DNA of 64,000 bases from Podocnemis expansa (Eukaryota; Chordata; Testudines; Podocnemididae): NCBI GenBank assembly GCA_007922195.1, contig ML681971.1, positions 21,096,042 to 21,160,041 of the forward strand. The letters are read 5' to 3'. Below are positions 44,450 to 57,271 of this stretch, piece after piece. Each line of letters begins with the position of its first letter. Positions within the stretch are counted from its first letter, which is position 1. Under the pieces are notes generated by a model. The model worked only from the letters and a program-made list of their open reading frames with translations. It had not been told where the DNA came from and did not search any database. The position numbers and the translations under genes are program-made.

Positions 44450-44590
44450 AACGTATCAGGAGATGGGGGTTCTGTCCCCAGTTCCCTCACTGTCAAACTT
44501 TGGATATGACACTTTCCTTCCCCGAGCCTCCTCCCCTGCCCCTCTGTAAATCTGAGATAATGTAGTGACCTATACATGTAAAAATCACTG
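44450..44590 (+). repeat. MIR-like SINE fragment
   Basis: 'gggggttctgtccccagttc', 'cactgtcaaactttggatatg', 'cctctgtaaatctgagataat' appear in MIR order. Confidence 0.6.
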
Positions 44591-45999
44591 AGATTTACAG
44601 GTGAAAGGTACTGTTACAAGCAAAGGAGCAGGGCAGGGGTTGGAGTTTCTCTTCTCCAGCTACAGAAAGGCTTTTCAAAGTCAGAGACGAGGAAGAATAT
44701 CTGTAGGTCAAACACAGAACTTAAGAGGAAAAATGAACACTTATTTCACTGACATCAGTCCTTCAATGGTGGTTTATGGTTTTGTTTTGTTTTTTGAGCG
44801 AGTTGTGGATCGTGTTCATCTGCTGCATATAACCTTGGGTGCAATATAAGTAATTTTAAGATAATACACATTTAGTTGTGCAACTTCTAGAGTCTAGACC
44901 AAGTTCTGCCTCAACTTTCACAGAGCAATTTCACAGGGTATAAAGCAATACTGCACATGTTCCTCTAACTTGGTTTTAGGGGAACTAATTTCTTAGTAAA
45001 ATACAGGTCTGACGTCAGAGAAGTGACCTTCCATTGCACATCATAAAAAGAATTTCTACCCACACATCTTCACAGTTGAGCTCCTTCACACTGCTGAAGG
45101 AAAGTCCCTGTTCTAGCTGTTTTGGGATTCGACCCAACATAAACTCAGCTGCCCTCCTCCACCTCAGCAGTATCATCCATCATTAACGCAAGGCACCTTG
45201 GGGCCATTCCTGTAATTCTTACACTGCAAGAGGAATGTGACAGAAGCAGGAAAGCCAAACCTAGCTCCAAAAGTACTTAGTCACTTTCCAGTAATATGAA
45301 AAGCAATACACAGATACAATTGAAGCTCCACATCCTGGAAGTCTGTCCAGCAGCCAAAAGAGAAAACCAACCCCAGCCTGCATTTATAGCTGCAATATTC
45401 TAACTACAGAATGCAACAAGTCACTGAGTTGAAATATAGCAACCATGGGGATGTAGGGTGTTCAGAACAATCATTTGAGCAAAGCAGCTTGTGTCATTAC
45501 CAAACAGCATTCTCTGTCAGAGGATACATGAACTGCAGCTGTGGCATTTTCGTTCAGTGCCTAATAACATTTTAAGCTATTGCTTGGAGCATTCGATTTG
45601 CCCATTTTAGGGCATCAATCCATCTTGGGCTTTTGAGAGAAACATTTTCCACATTTATGCAAGGCAGGCTTGGAGAGTCACCCATGGGAATTAAGGAAAG
45701 CTGCACTTTAAAAGACTTGATATGCGTGTAACATATCTTGTACTGCTCTCTTAAATAACCCAGGAAATTCAAAAGGCAGACGTCAAAAAGAAAAGAACTC
45801 TTGTCACCCAGCCACTCCTCCCAAGATGCCTGCAACAACGAGCAATTAGCATATACTGATGTTTACAGATCTCGGGGCCTGGATGATTAGGCTGTGCAAA
45901 CCATACTCCCATCCCCACCCTCATCTGATGTAAACTGACATAACTCCCCTGGAGTTGGGGGGGATGGGACTAGACTGCTTTACACCTGCTGAGGAACAA
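44591..45999. other. Non-coding stretch, nothing assigned
   Basis: The minus frame at 45572-45838 (88 codons) looks protein-like in composition but I recognise no family and see no supporting splice pattern. Confidence 0.45.
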
Positions 46000-46195
46000 C
46001 GGACTTGTCTACACTGGGAAACATACTAATGTAAGCTGAAGTGTAAAATTTAAACATATGCAGTTATGCTGATAGAACACCCCTGGGCGGGCTCTTAATT
46101 CTCTACCACCAACTTACTGTGTAACCTTGGTTAGCTCACCTAACTGCAGTGCTATGCCTCTGCTTGGAGATAGGAATAATGCTGCCTTCACCAGT
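46000..46195. repeat. MITE fragment plus MIR-like SINE
   Basis: 46003-46090 has the 'cttgtctacactgggaaac' start of a reptile MITE. 46095-46190 has 'ccaacttactgtgtaaccttg' and 'gataggaataatgctgcc', MIR-like. Boundaries approximate. Confidence 0.5.
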
Positions 46196-46330
46196 CGCCA
46201 CATCAAGGGGCTGCTGCATGGAGATAAATTTTAATTAGCATTTGGAAGAGATCTGCAAGACTTATTTGAGTCCAAGGTGCTATTATTCTGCTAATCCTCA
46301 GCATGCCAGTGAATTCCAAGATGTGCTTGC

Positions 46331-46332
46331 CT

Positions 46333-46380
<48 letters not shown>
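46331..46380. repeat. (CT)n(CA)n microsatellite
   Basis: About seven CT units followed by roughly 17 CA units. Reading frames spanning it are artefacts. Confidence 0.95.
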
Positions 46381-46382
<2 letters not shown>

Positions 46383-47599
46383 CCACTCCCCCCCCCCTTT
46401 CACATTTCACTAAATGAGCCAATCACCTCTTACCTATAACACAAGAAGCCCCAGCTAGCCCTCGCAGATACGGAAGGAGGTTGTGTCTAGACTGGCCCAC
46501 GTGCACCAGGCCAGGTGAGTAACACAATGGTAGCATGAGGTCGATGGACTGGAACCACCCTCTGCTAGCACATTCACCCTCCTGAGGGCTCTGTGGCACG
46601 ATGGCAAGTATGTTGAGTTCACATCACTCCAAACTCATCCCTGGACTCGGTAGCTCCTCCCCTTAGGCTGCAGGCAGGCGCACTGTCCTGGAGCACAATC
46701 AGCCAAATTTGGGTACAAGTCCATTGACCTCAATGGAAGTCCCAGCAGCCCACTTGCCAGACAGTCACTTCTCAGCCTCTCAGAGGTTAAATCGCCCTAT
46801 TGCACTATCAGGAAGTAGAATTAATGATCAAACAACTGCTTAGCTACCAACAGGTGAGAAGGGTGATAAGTCATCTCTGGAGTGACACCCAGGCAACTGA
46901 CAGAAAACAAACACTATGCAGCATGAAACTGTTCAAATAATACCAAGCTTCCCTCTTCTGCTGCATCTGTTTCAGGCAAGATTTTCATCCAGCTGCACCC
47001 TGACAGGTGACAAAACACTCCATGGAAGGGGGGAGAGGGTGGGTTACAACTTCTGTGCATTGACTCAGCACCTCACAGGAGTCACCCTTTGGTGACATTA
47101 TGGGTCTGATCCCCCTCTGGCTGACAAGATGCCCTGCAGCAGGCTTGGATCGCAATACGTGGCCCCTTACTGTGAGCAGGGCTGGGGGTTTTATTGAGGA
47201 AATATGATCTTGTTGCAAAGGCACTGGGCAGAGACACAAAAAAAGGTGCTCAGCTCCCAGCTGAGCCACACACCCTGTGTGGGGGTTATGTGGCTGGTCT
47301 GACTCAGCGATCAGTCACATGTAGAGCTTTGAGCCAGAATCCAGAATCAAGCCTTGGAGAGTGGGGGTGATCACAGTCAGCATCAGAAATCACTGATGAA
47401 GTAGCAGTCAGTTGCCCAGAGGACTTCCAACCATTGTGCCTCCTTCTGTCTTAAATAGGATAGCCAGGCCAACTGGGCAGGGGCTGGTCACCATCCCCAT
47501 CCAGGAGCCTCGTGAGTTGTGCTTCTGGAAGGGGTAAGAGTTTTGCTAGCCTTCACTTCCAGTAGTAATGGGTGGCCAGGTTGTGAGGGCTGCTTGATG
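46381..47599. other. Non-coding stretch, nothing assigned
   Basis: No gene or bounded repeat recognised. Confidence 0.5.
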
Positions 47600-47840
47600 G
47601 GTCCAGTTTCAAATCCCACAGGTCCTTGGAAAGTCACTTATCTCTGTGGATATGTCTCTGCAATTTAAACCTGAAATCTGGACTTCTGGAGTTGGGGCTT
47701 CAAAGCCAATGCTCGGCTTTACAACTGCTGGGCCCAGATCTCATAGCCACGGTAAGGTGTGCATGCTGGCCTACGCAGACCTGCTGACTTGGGTCTGTGA
47801 CTCAAGCTGCATTCAACAGGACTTGGGATATGACCCTAGA
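47600..47840. repeat. MIR-like tail followed by MITE fragment
   Basis: 47605-47645 ('tttcaaatcccacaggtcc', 'ggaaagtcacttatctctg') is MIR-like. 47648-47840 starts 'gatatgtctctgcaatttaa' and later has 'cagacctgctgacttgggtc', the MITE family also seen at 29129-29250. Confidence 0.5.
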
Positions 47841-50394
47841 ACTTTGCTTCCTATTGAATCCAGTCATTCTGCCTACAAAGAGGATGCAGAATCAGGCCTA
47901 CAGTCAGAGCGAAAACTGCTTGCCAAAAAAAACAAAAAACAAAAAATTCACCTTTATCTGACAACAACAAGGTAGGAAAGATCTTTTCCCAACTGGGGGA
48001 GAACAGTCTAATATCCATGCATTTCTAACAGTAAATGAAATCATTTCAGCTACAATGGAAAGCGCAAGAGTAGCTATTTCATGCCAATGATAAAAATGGT
48101 TACGAGTTAATATGGATTGCTCCTCCCTCTGCACAGTGGTGAGGTTTGCAATTTTTATTAATCTGCACCTACTCACTCAGGCCCTGCACCAAAACCAGAG
48201 TAGTCACAGGGACTTTCCATGGACTCAGTTTGGCTTCAGATCACATTCTTAGATCACTACAGCAGAAATAGTGAAATTACATATTAGAAGTTTGATTTGC
48301 ATCAAAGCTCAATATTGTAACTGGCTCAAGTCAGTACAGTTGTCTGCTTATGTGCTGGGCAATCCAGAATTCATTCAAAATAAACTAAGACACCTGAGAG
48401 CTGTAAACCAGGAACACTGAGCTAAAGGCACTCTGACTCCTGGCCTGGTTGACAAAGAATGATATTCCATTTTGATCTCTGCATGTTCCACATACATGAA
48501 TCCACATGACTGAGCAGTCAGTGGTCTGTTTACAGAGCCCCTCCCAAACACTACAAGGCTTGAATTCATAACTGTCTCCGAAAGGACCAAACTTCAAGGA
48601 TCTACCCAAAAAATCCACTTTCATCAGACATGAAAAGCAATCTGAAAACTCATGTAGAACCCAGATGTTGCAGATGTGTTTCTCACTATTAGCATAAACA
48701 AGGCTTCTTCCTCCCCTCCTCTTCCAGACAATAAATCCCCAATTTTCAGAGGAGCTGGCCACCTGCAACTTGTGTCAAGCAGCTGCCCAAATGGCCTAAG
48801 TCGCTTAGTACTACTGATGTCAACAAGCTATAATGATCTAGCTCACAGACTCCAATGATATTTATTGGTGCTCAGCAACTCTGGATCAGGCTCTTTGGGG
48901 CTATACAAGGTGAGAGGCAATATGGGGGGTGGGGGGAAATCTCAGGCCACACAAGTCTGAGATCTCGTACAATAATTTTATATGATCACCACTAACATCA
49001 GGGTGGTGACTCCTGATTTACACTGGTGAGAGAGTAGAACCAGACCCAAATGTCATCCAAGTCCCTGGGCCACACCCTCAGCTAGTGTAAATAGATGTAC
49101 CTCTGTTAATTTTAACCAAGCAACAAAAGGCTAGTATAATGATATAACAAATGCAGACAGGCAGATGGCAAATGGGAAGTCTTCAAGACAGAAGTCACAA
49201 GACCAAAAAGTAATTTTAAAAAAATGGTGCCTTGATTTTTGTTTGTTTTAATCAGGGCTTGAAAGAGTCCACTTGTCCAGCCTCAGGTGCATAAATTAGG
49301 AATCTACACCCATATTTGGGCATCTGCAGAAATGAATGTGAATTTAAATACATAACTTCAGCCATACAACTTTTAAAATGTTGGTTTGTAGCTTCTAACA
49401 ATACTCAAATGCTCCCAGACTGAGTTGAAAGGAATTGCATGACTTCTCCAAGACTAAGAGCCTCTTCCTTTAAACAAGGGGCTACAAAAAAAAGCAATGA
49501 ATCCTAGCACATGTGCACACCTGGACAAACCTGCAGATCTGAATTTCCCATTGGTCCTCCAACATGAGTGGAAGACAAGGACAATTTGTCAAAAGTCTAA
49601 GTACTTCCACCCTGCCTCCCTCACTCCCATCCCATTGGCTGTTCCATAATGGGGAGGGGTGGGAGAAGAGAAGGTTGCGTTCAAGGCATAAAAGGATAAA
49701 TGAAGTATGTTATATTGACTGGATCAACATTTTCATCTTCTGCAAAGAAATTCCCATGGATTGTTCCTATATCCCCAGGGTCTTGCAGGACCAATCTGCA
49801 GCCAACACATAGAGAGAAGAAAATGTTTTACCTTCCATCTAGAATAAAAAACTACAGTAGGACTGAACTAGCAAATGTGGCCATCTTCTTTACCCCAAAA
49901 GGAGTGTAACCCCCTGACCACAGTATCTCTGACCGAATAGTCTTTCTATAGGGCACACCACTCCTAAGCATCAGGAATGAGCACCTTCCTGAGAGAACAT
50001 TATCTGTCCTATAGTTCACTCCCTTCCACACTGGTCCTGAAAGGCACACATGCTCAGTCACCAAAATGGGATGAAATACACTCTGCATGGCCCTAGGATC
50101 ACCTCAGAGACCAACACAGAAGTTTGGACAAGGTCAAGACAGTCTCAAGATAAGCAGACTACCCAACGGAGCCTCTCTTCCAGTTTCACAACTAGAGATT
50201 CAAAAGGACAAACTTTTCTGTGTTCAAAAAATGCTCAGCATGGTTCGAAAATGACCACCTGACAAAATTCAATGTCCTGCTGGCTTTATAGCTATTTTTT
50301 TTTTCTTCTCCATGCTACCTACTCATTTGCTGAGCATGCAGCCTGCCTCACAGCCTTCAGAAACATCCCAACACATAAATCAAGCAGCAAAACA
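47841..50394. other. Non-coding stretch, nothing assigned
   Basis: About 2.5 kb without a recognisable gene or bounded repeat. The 127-codon minus frame at 48385-48768 has no motifs. Confidence 0.5.
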
Positions 50395-50472
50395 AAGAGT
50401 TTGGTGACACTTGTGTCCCTAGACTCATTTGTTCTGCTAAACTAGACTAACATGGCTACCCCTTTGGAACAG
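50395..50472 (+). mobile_element. Penelope-like subfamily 1 terminus
   Basis: 'ctcatttgttctgctaaac', 'tagactaacatggctacc', 'cctttggaac' is the family terminus in plus orientation, directly upstream of a longer copy of the same family. Confidence 0.6.
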
Positions 50473-50499
50473 ATAAATCAAGGAGCAGGATTGCAAGTC

Positions 50500-51150
50500 T
50501 TGTAAAGAAAGGCTGATGTGAGAGAATTATACTGAGTCCCTATTAACTCAGCTCACTGGCTGAAGTCAGCAACTACCACATCACTTATCTCTCTCCAGCC
50601 AAACAGCATGTCCACAATACACACTACATTAGACAAACAAAACAGTCTCTGCTCAAAAGAATAAATGGATACAAATTTGACATCAGAAATCACAACACTG
50701 AAAAACCAATAGGAAACACTTCAATCTCCCTGCTTACACCATTGATGATTTGTTAATACCCATACTTCCAACCAAAGCTTCAAAGAGAAACTGCACAATT
50801 GAAATTCATATGCAGATTTGACACCGTTGCCTTAGTATTAAATAGAGATCTCAGGTTTTTTTCTTATTATAACAGGTAATTTGACCCTCCCCCAGAACAT
50901 GCTGTTCTCCACTGTTTGAACCTGAACAAATACTTCTATTTGCTTTAACCGTCTGACCCAATCCTATGACTTATACTTCCCTGCATCTATTTTCCTCCCA
51001 TTTGGGAAGTTCCCCATCTTCAAGTATCTGTTGAAGTGGGATTTTCTCCTACACAAGCTCATGCAATAAATATATTAGTCTTCTAAAAGTGCCACAGGAC
51101 TCCTTGTTCGTCTTGCTGAACGAGACTAACAAGGCTACCCTTTTAGAAGT
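50500..51150 (+). mobile_element. Penelope-like element with GIY-YIG remnant
   Basis: Coding remnant, 3' UTR and terminus follow in order. At about 50611-50725 one frame reads HYIRQTKQSLLKRINGYKFD, then IRNHNTEKPIG; a frameshift leads to KHFNLPAYTIDDL. This is the layout of the GIY-YIG nuclease of EN-positive Penelope-like elements: Tyr-x-x-x-T, the Arg helix, DIRNH, a KP-(V/I)-G-xHF block. The 3' UTR (50876-51150) matches 63207-63425 at a distance and ends in '..gagactaacaaggctaccc'. It has several stops and is dead. Confidence 0.65.
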
Positions 51151-51238
51151 ACAGGCATTGTTATTTCCAGGATTCTAGTAGAGAAACGATTTCTTAAAGA
51201 AATCATAGAAGACTATGAGCAAAAAACACACATTAAAG

Positions 51239-51425
51239 CAGGGGTTTTCAAACCTTTTTCCTCGTGACCCAGCTGAAAAAAAATCACTTATGCCCACAAC
51301 CCAGCAATTCCATCTTCGAGCAACGCATTCCAGTCTTTTGGTGGTGGCAGCAGGGGGTGCCACAACCCAGTGCCTGCGGGTCTGCAACCAAGTACTGGGT
51401 CTGGCCCTAAGTTTAAAAACCATTG
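51239..51425. mobile_element. hAT-type MITE
   Basis: Starts CAGGGGTTTTCAAACC and ends AGTTTAAAAACCATTG. Flanks cattaaag (51231-51238) and tattaaag (51426-51433) match at 7 of 8. Shares the 'agtactgggt' block with 12936-13256. Confidence 0.85.
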
Positions 51426-51433
51426 TATTAAAG

Positions 51434-52474
51434 CCCTGAAAGGAGTCCCAGAGCTCACTGGTAGAAGGGACATAAGGACATTTGTTAAATTAGTGCTAAG
51501 GAGAGCGATCACTGTCATTTGGAAGAACAGGTCCACTCAACCCAACAGGGGCCAAATCCAGGTGCTTAAGTGGGAATGAACAGAGCAGGTCATCAAGCAA
51601 TCCATCCTGTCAGTCATTCCCAGTCTCTGGCAAAACCCGGAGGATCTTAATGCCTGGGAAGATTCCCCTCCTCTGTGGTGAAGCATCCCTCAGCTAAGCA
51701 GTGCAAGCTACCTTATCAAGTGAGGAGGGATGTTGGGGGTGCGAGAGGAAATCTGGCATACAAGGTCTAACACGTGCATTGCACACACACCTTGGACTAT
51801 TAAAACATAGTCAGAGCAAGTACTTTTCTCTATTAATGCATGCTGGAAGACACAAAAACTACACCACCATTTGATCTGGCAAAATCAATCATTCTTTCCT
51901 GTGCAGGGATCTTTCACACCAAGTGTTTGCCCTGCTTCATATTTATAGCCCTGTTTATCAGCTTCTGAAAACAGAGGTTTATAAAAAGTCCTAACACCAC
52001 TGTCAACTGCAGATGACTTCAAGGTGTCCATTGCAGTCAAGCCGCGAACAAAGCGGAAATGGAAATGAGACATTCAAATCTAGCTTGGCAGGCCTCCAGT
52101 CCCAGCTGGGTTTGGCAGCCAGTCAGCCTTCTAAGTGGGCTCCAGTCATCGAAAGAGAAAGGCTTTGAAAGCTGTGCCATTTGAGAATTAGCAACTGCAC
52201 ATCTTTTGGCCGTGAAACTGCAGCAGATTCTCATATCACAGAGGCCAAATTGTAATAAAAATTAAACACAAGTACTTTATACTTTGGGCAAGCTTAGCTC
52301 CAGTGACTTCACAGAGCTGCACCCATTTCTGCCCCAACTCTCCTCATAAAAGGCACATGAGGAGTACTTTTCTCCTCATGTGAAAACGTCATGCTCATTT
52401 ACCTAAGTTACTTCTGTGTACCCATTTGCCATAAGATTTGGATCTGCCACAAACAGTTCTCACAACCCTCCTCT
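51434..52474. other. Non-coding stretch, nothing assigned
   Basis: No gene or bounded repeat recognised. Confidence 0.5.
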
Positions 52475-52645
52475 GGAGTAGAACAATGCTATTATCTTCA
52501 TGGGGAAGGGGGAAAAATGAGTTACAGAGAAGTTGTGACTTTTCCAAGGTCACGTAGGAAGATTTTAGCAGAGCAGGGAATGACCCCAGGTCTCCCAAGT
52601 CCCAAGCAAACATTCTAACCCTCTTTCCTTCTCAGCACTTTCATT
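52475..52645 (-). repeat. MIR-like SINE fragment
   Basis: 'gttacagagaagttgtgac', 'tttccaaggtcacgtaggaa', 'gcagggaatgaccccaggtc' and 'cattctaaccctctttcc' form a reversed MIR-like body; the most complete reversed copy in the window. Confidence 0.75.
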
Positions 52646-55054
52646 AAGTGCCTTGAAATTATATTTCAACACTGTGTGTGTGGAATACAATAGTGAACCT
52701 CAGATGTTTCTACAGCTGTGATTTTTAAGGTCATAAGTGCAGTATCATTTTAGTCTAGGACCAAACAAAAGCCTAGTTTTCTGATAGGAAGCGAAAGCTC
52801 ACACTCAATACAAAACCCACCTACATGGATTGGAGTGAGAAGCTGTGGGGCCTACTACAGTATTTTGAAACAAGCATTATTTCACAGGTTTTCATGCTCA
52901 CACTGAATCATGCTGATCTTCATGCAGCAGCAGAACATGAAGCAAAAAAAGAAGTCACACTACATTATCCACACTGACCTATACAGAGCACAAGTATGTG
53001 TGGTAAGTGAGCAAGAGGAGCATATACACAGTTTTAAAAAATGGAGGCAGAAGTTAGTGTAAAACCCAGACCCTTTGTACAGACAGTTGTCATGCTCAAT
53101 GACTGGGAAAGCAGCCTTTGTTCAAATGGTTGTCCCCACTGCTATTAGATTCCTTGCACAAACACCCTACTCTCACGTCATTTAAAAGAAAAAACAAGCA
53201 TTTCAAACATGATAGGTCAATGTAGGGCTGATATACAGGCCTAGGGATACAGTGAAATGACTCTGGTGTCTCTGTACTCCAGCCTCTTAATTCCTCTTTG
53301 AGTTGTAACTTGCGAACGATGGGAGACGGGTCTGCTGGACGAGGCACAATGGTATCTAGGTGGAACTGTCCACGCTGCCTCCACTGGCAGCTTTGAAAGT
53401 CAGCCCCTTATTTAAATCAGGGCAGTTCCCATGTAACCACTCCACACACACACCTACCCAAACAAGCATCTGGGCCAGATCTCAACCAACTTACAACTAC
53501 TTATGTGGGCTCTACAGATTCCAGCTGTAAGGAGAGCTGACCCAGTTCTCACCACCCAGCTGCGTTGACAGGACCACCCTTCTGCTCACTATCCCCTCGG
53601 ATGCAGAGGGCATCTGCTCCACTACTAGAATGCATCAGCTCCACTCACTAACATGCAACAGACTTCGTTTAGAGAGGACCCTTGCAAGGTTGCCCTTATT
53701 AGGGCTACAGGAAAACAGAAGGGCTGAGCCAGCCTCACAAGAGACAGGGTCCTGAACTACTTGGGGGAGGAGGGAAGGGTGTTTAACTTGGTCATGTATC
53801 TCCTCCTCATTTTCCCTTGTTTTATTGCCAGCAGGAAAATGAAGCCAAGCAGCAAAATGCTGAGTCAGTGAAGTCTTGTGAGGCCTCCAAACGCAAAAGC
53901 AAAGGCCAGCCCTCTTAAAGAGGCAAAAGGTCACAAGGGGATGGGAAGAGGTACAGTGGAACAAAAGCAGCAACAACAGCCAGAATTTACTAGGCTAGAG
54001 GCAAACAATGGAGCCTGATCAGAGAAAGATGAAGAGCCCTGGGGATTTCTGCAGTCAATGAGGGGGTGAAGCCAGCCACCGTCCTCTCCAAGAGAAGAGC
54101 AGTGTAGAAGACAGATTGCCTCTCTCATTGGTGGGCTAAGGAGTTCTCTAAAGCTGTGCTCAGAAACCCTCAGACCCAGTGACAATCATGCTGCTCTGAC
54201 CTGCAAAACCCACCATGCAATCGGAAGATCCAGAAATCTTCACTGGAGCGTGTGTCACGTAAAAACCAGCTCAAATGTTGCTGTCCACTCCCTGGAGAGG
54301 GCTCACCTCTTCAAAATACACCTACCATCATGCACCTCTGCTGAAACCTGGGCAGCAATCCTGATTCAGCACATCAGGCCTGAAATTAGGATCCTCAGCT
54401 AGCGTAAGCCACAATCAACACCTTAACCAAACCACAGCTCCATTTCAGATGGCCTGACTCTGCCACTCTTACTCACCCCAAGCACCATCTGACTTCCAAA
54501 GAGTCCCACTGAAACCCTAAGGGCCAGACAACTCAAAGTGGGGTGCACGTGCATGTATATACAGCGGCTCTTGCTCCCCTCCCTTCTGCCCGGCAATGTC
54601 ATCCAAGAGAGCAGAGAATGCTGAGCAAGGATGGTATTCAACCTCTACTCCTCTCACCTGTGGTGTGTCACATTGCGCCGCATTCCACCACAGAGCTGAC
54701 TGGGATGAAACCCAGTGATGACGCAAGAAAATCCTTCACACGGCTCTCAGAAAGGAGTATCTAATGTTTCGACCCTCGCCTGGGAATCAATTGTTCCAAA
54801 CTCCAGTCGCAGCACTGCTGTGGATTCGTTTTCCCACTTCAGGGAACTGGTTCTCTGCATGTTCACTTCTCCTTGGGGCTTGCGCTTCCCTCGCTGGGCA
54901 TTGTAAGGATTCATTACAAGAAAAGAAGTGGCTGAATCAGCCCTGACTGAGAAAACATGGCAAAAGCAGTTTGGATGAAGGGAGAGAAAGGAAATTCTAA
55001 GGAACATTCTGTATTACATTTTTTTTGCTCAGAGTGGTGAGGGACTTCCTTGTC
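52646..55054. other. Non-coding stretch, nothing assigned
   Basis: About 2.4 kb with no recognisable gene, RNA or bounded repeat. The 113-codon minus frame at 53635-53976 has no motifs. Confidence 0.5.
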
Positions 55055-55891
55055 TTAGAGAGAAATTCCAAAGGGATAGCCGTGTTAGTCTAGTCCAGTA
55101 GAAAAACAACAAGCAGTTGTGTGGCACTTTAAGACTAACAGATTTATTTTTTGCATGAGCTTTCGTGGGAGAAGTTCCCACTTCCTCAGATGTTTCGAAG
55201 ATGGGTGAACTTACAGAAAGGAATGAAACTAAATGCAAGGGGGTGTAAAACATAGGATCAGGTCATANNNNNNNNNNNNNNNNNNNNNNNNNNNNNNNNN
55301 NNNNNNNNNNNNNNNNNNNNNNNNNNNNNNNNNNNNNNNNNNNNNNNNNNNNNNNNNNNNNNNNNNNNNNNNNNNNNNNNNNNNNNNNNNNNNNNNNNNN
55401 NNNNNNNNNNNNNNNNNNNNNNNNNNNNNNNNNNNNNNNNNNNNNNNNNNNNNNNNNNNNNNNNNNNNNNNNNNNNNNNNNNNNNNNNNNNNNNNNNNNN
55501 NNNNNNNNNNNNNNNNNNNNNNNNNNNNNNNNNNNNNNNNNNNNNNNNNNNNNNNNNNNNNNNNNNNNNNNNNNNNNNNNNNNNNNNNNNNNNNNNNNNN
55601 NNNNNNNNNNNNNNNNNNNNNNNNNNNNNNNNNNNNNNNNNNNNNNNNNNNNNNNNNNNNNNNNNNNCTTCCCATGGTTTGAGCCTGTAAACTGCTCTGA
55701 TTTGCTGTTACTTTGTGACCTGATCCTATGTTTTACACCCCCTTGCATTTAGTTTCATTCCTTTCTGTAAGTTCACCCATCTTCAAAGCATCTGAGGAAG
55801 TGGGATCTTCTCCCACAAAAGCTCATGCAAAAAATAAATCTGTTAGTCTTAAAGTGCCACACAAATGCTTGTTGTTTTTTTAGAGAGAAAT
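55055..55891. mobile_element. Inverted pair of Penelope-like 3' ends around a gap
   Basis: Left arm, 55067-55267: minus orientation, starting at the family terminus 'tccaaagggatagccgtg'. Right arm, 55668-55879: plus orientation, ending '..gtgccacacaaatgcttg' and a T run. The arms are mirror copies of the same 3' UTR and hairpin. The direct repeat ttagagagaaat occurs at 55055-55066 and 55880-55891, consistent with a 12-bp target duplication around one insertion. The middle is hidden by N. Confidence 0.75.
55268..55667. other. Assembly gap (400 N)
   Basis: Exactly 400 N at the centre of an inverted repeat. The true length is unknown. Reading frames through it are meaningless. Confidence 0.98.
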
Positions 55892-57271
55892 GACACGCTC
55901 ATGATCGCCAAAGAACCCATTTCTTACATTAAAAAGAGTAGGGGTCCAGATTTCATCTGCTTTAGAGTAATCTCTTACTTGTCACCTCATTTATTTCAGA
56001 GTCCTTAAGTCTTTGGCCAAAACTAGTTATTTTTGTCAAATCTGAAACAATAATACCCAAGCAGTTTGAATTTCAGTGTAGCAGAAATATATTACAAAGG
56101 ACAAAACAGACCAGCAGAACTGGAGCACATCCCAACAGCTCGATGTTGTTCCATATTTAAGATCCATGGGAATGAAAAAAATAAGATTGTTTCACACATT
56201 AATTATTGCTTTAGTTACAGATTAGCAGCAGAAAACCACAGATATGAGAGTTTTTTCAACTACAATCAAAGAGAGTTTATCAACACCATAGTAAAAACTC
56301 CAACCATTTAGCACCTTTGAAAAACAAAACCAAAACGTTGCTCATAAGAGCTGGATATTTGTTTTCTTTTATAATGAAAAACACAAACTCACATGGTCAC
56401 AATATTTGGATTTAAACAACAATCAAGTTTCTCTTAAGCAGAGTCACTCAGTGTCATATCTGCAGGACTCTAGCTAGACGTGATCCCTTTTTTGCCTACC
56501 TGCAAGATCTGATCCATGCTCAGTCAAACTGCGTGTGGGTTGCAGGCCTATCATTTTGAAGCCTCAGTCAGTGTGCGAATCTGATTCAGTACACTCATCT
56601 GGTTCCCCCAGCTATGGAGGATCCATTTGGGTAGTGCCAGGAAGATGAAAGACATTTTTTAAGAATAAAATGATGCTGTAACACTGTATATCCATGGAGC
56701 TACTGTCAAGGTGACAGATGCACTGTTTATATGTTGATCCACTGCTTCTCATCCTCTGCTCATTAACGACTACTGAAGTCATGGAAAGATTACACCTGCC
56801 CCCAACCTCTCTGGGACCTATGTTTACATTCCACATCCTTCAAAATGATCACTGCTTCTTCAATTTCATATTCTCCCTACCTCAGATAAAGAATTTACCC
56901 CCTCTTCACTCCCCACACACATCAGTCTCAGGCATCATTCAGTCTTGAGTCAGTAATAGCTTTTTGATCTATACAAGCGTCATGACTTTGAAATCCATCT
57001 TATGCCTATGCAGGGCTGGAAAGGAGTGCTTAGAAAGGAAGAGTCCCAGCCTCCCAAAAGGTCAGCCTCTCTTCAAAATCATGGACAGACTTCCCCATTG
57101 CAAAAGACCTGAAAGAGTTGGCCTTGAAATGGCTGATTCTTCCGTACACAGAGTCACATAGAGTTGGGCTTGGGCTTACGACAACAGTCTAGTGGTACAG
57201 ACAAAAGTACGTAAAACTAGTTCCAAGGGACAAAAAGGATTAACTACAAGAAAAAGAAACCACTTCAGTAA
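55892..57271. other. Non-coding stretch, nothing assigned
   Basis: No gene or bounded repeat recognised. Confidence 0.5.

Noticed and set aside
45572..45838. 88-codon minus frame with protein-like ending
   Set aside because: No recognised family and no supporting splice sites that I could defend; left as non-coding.
51885..52073. 62-codon minus frame with balanced composition
   Set aside because: No recognisable family; kept out for lack of any second line of evidence.
55067..55200. Interpretation of the dispersed repeat as a tRNA-derived SINE
   Set aside because: No tRNA-like A and B boxes at the terminus; the longer copies continue into a UTR and GIY-YIG coding remnant, so they are Penelope-like ends.
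55229..55748. 148-161-codon frames
   Set aside because: They consist almost entirely of N from the assembly gap.
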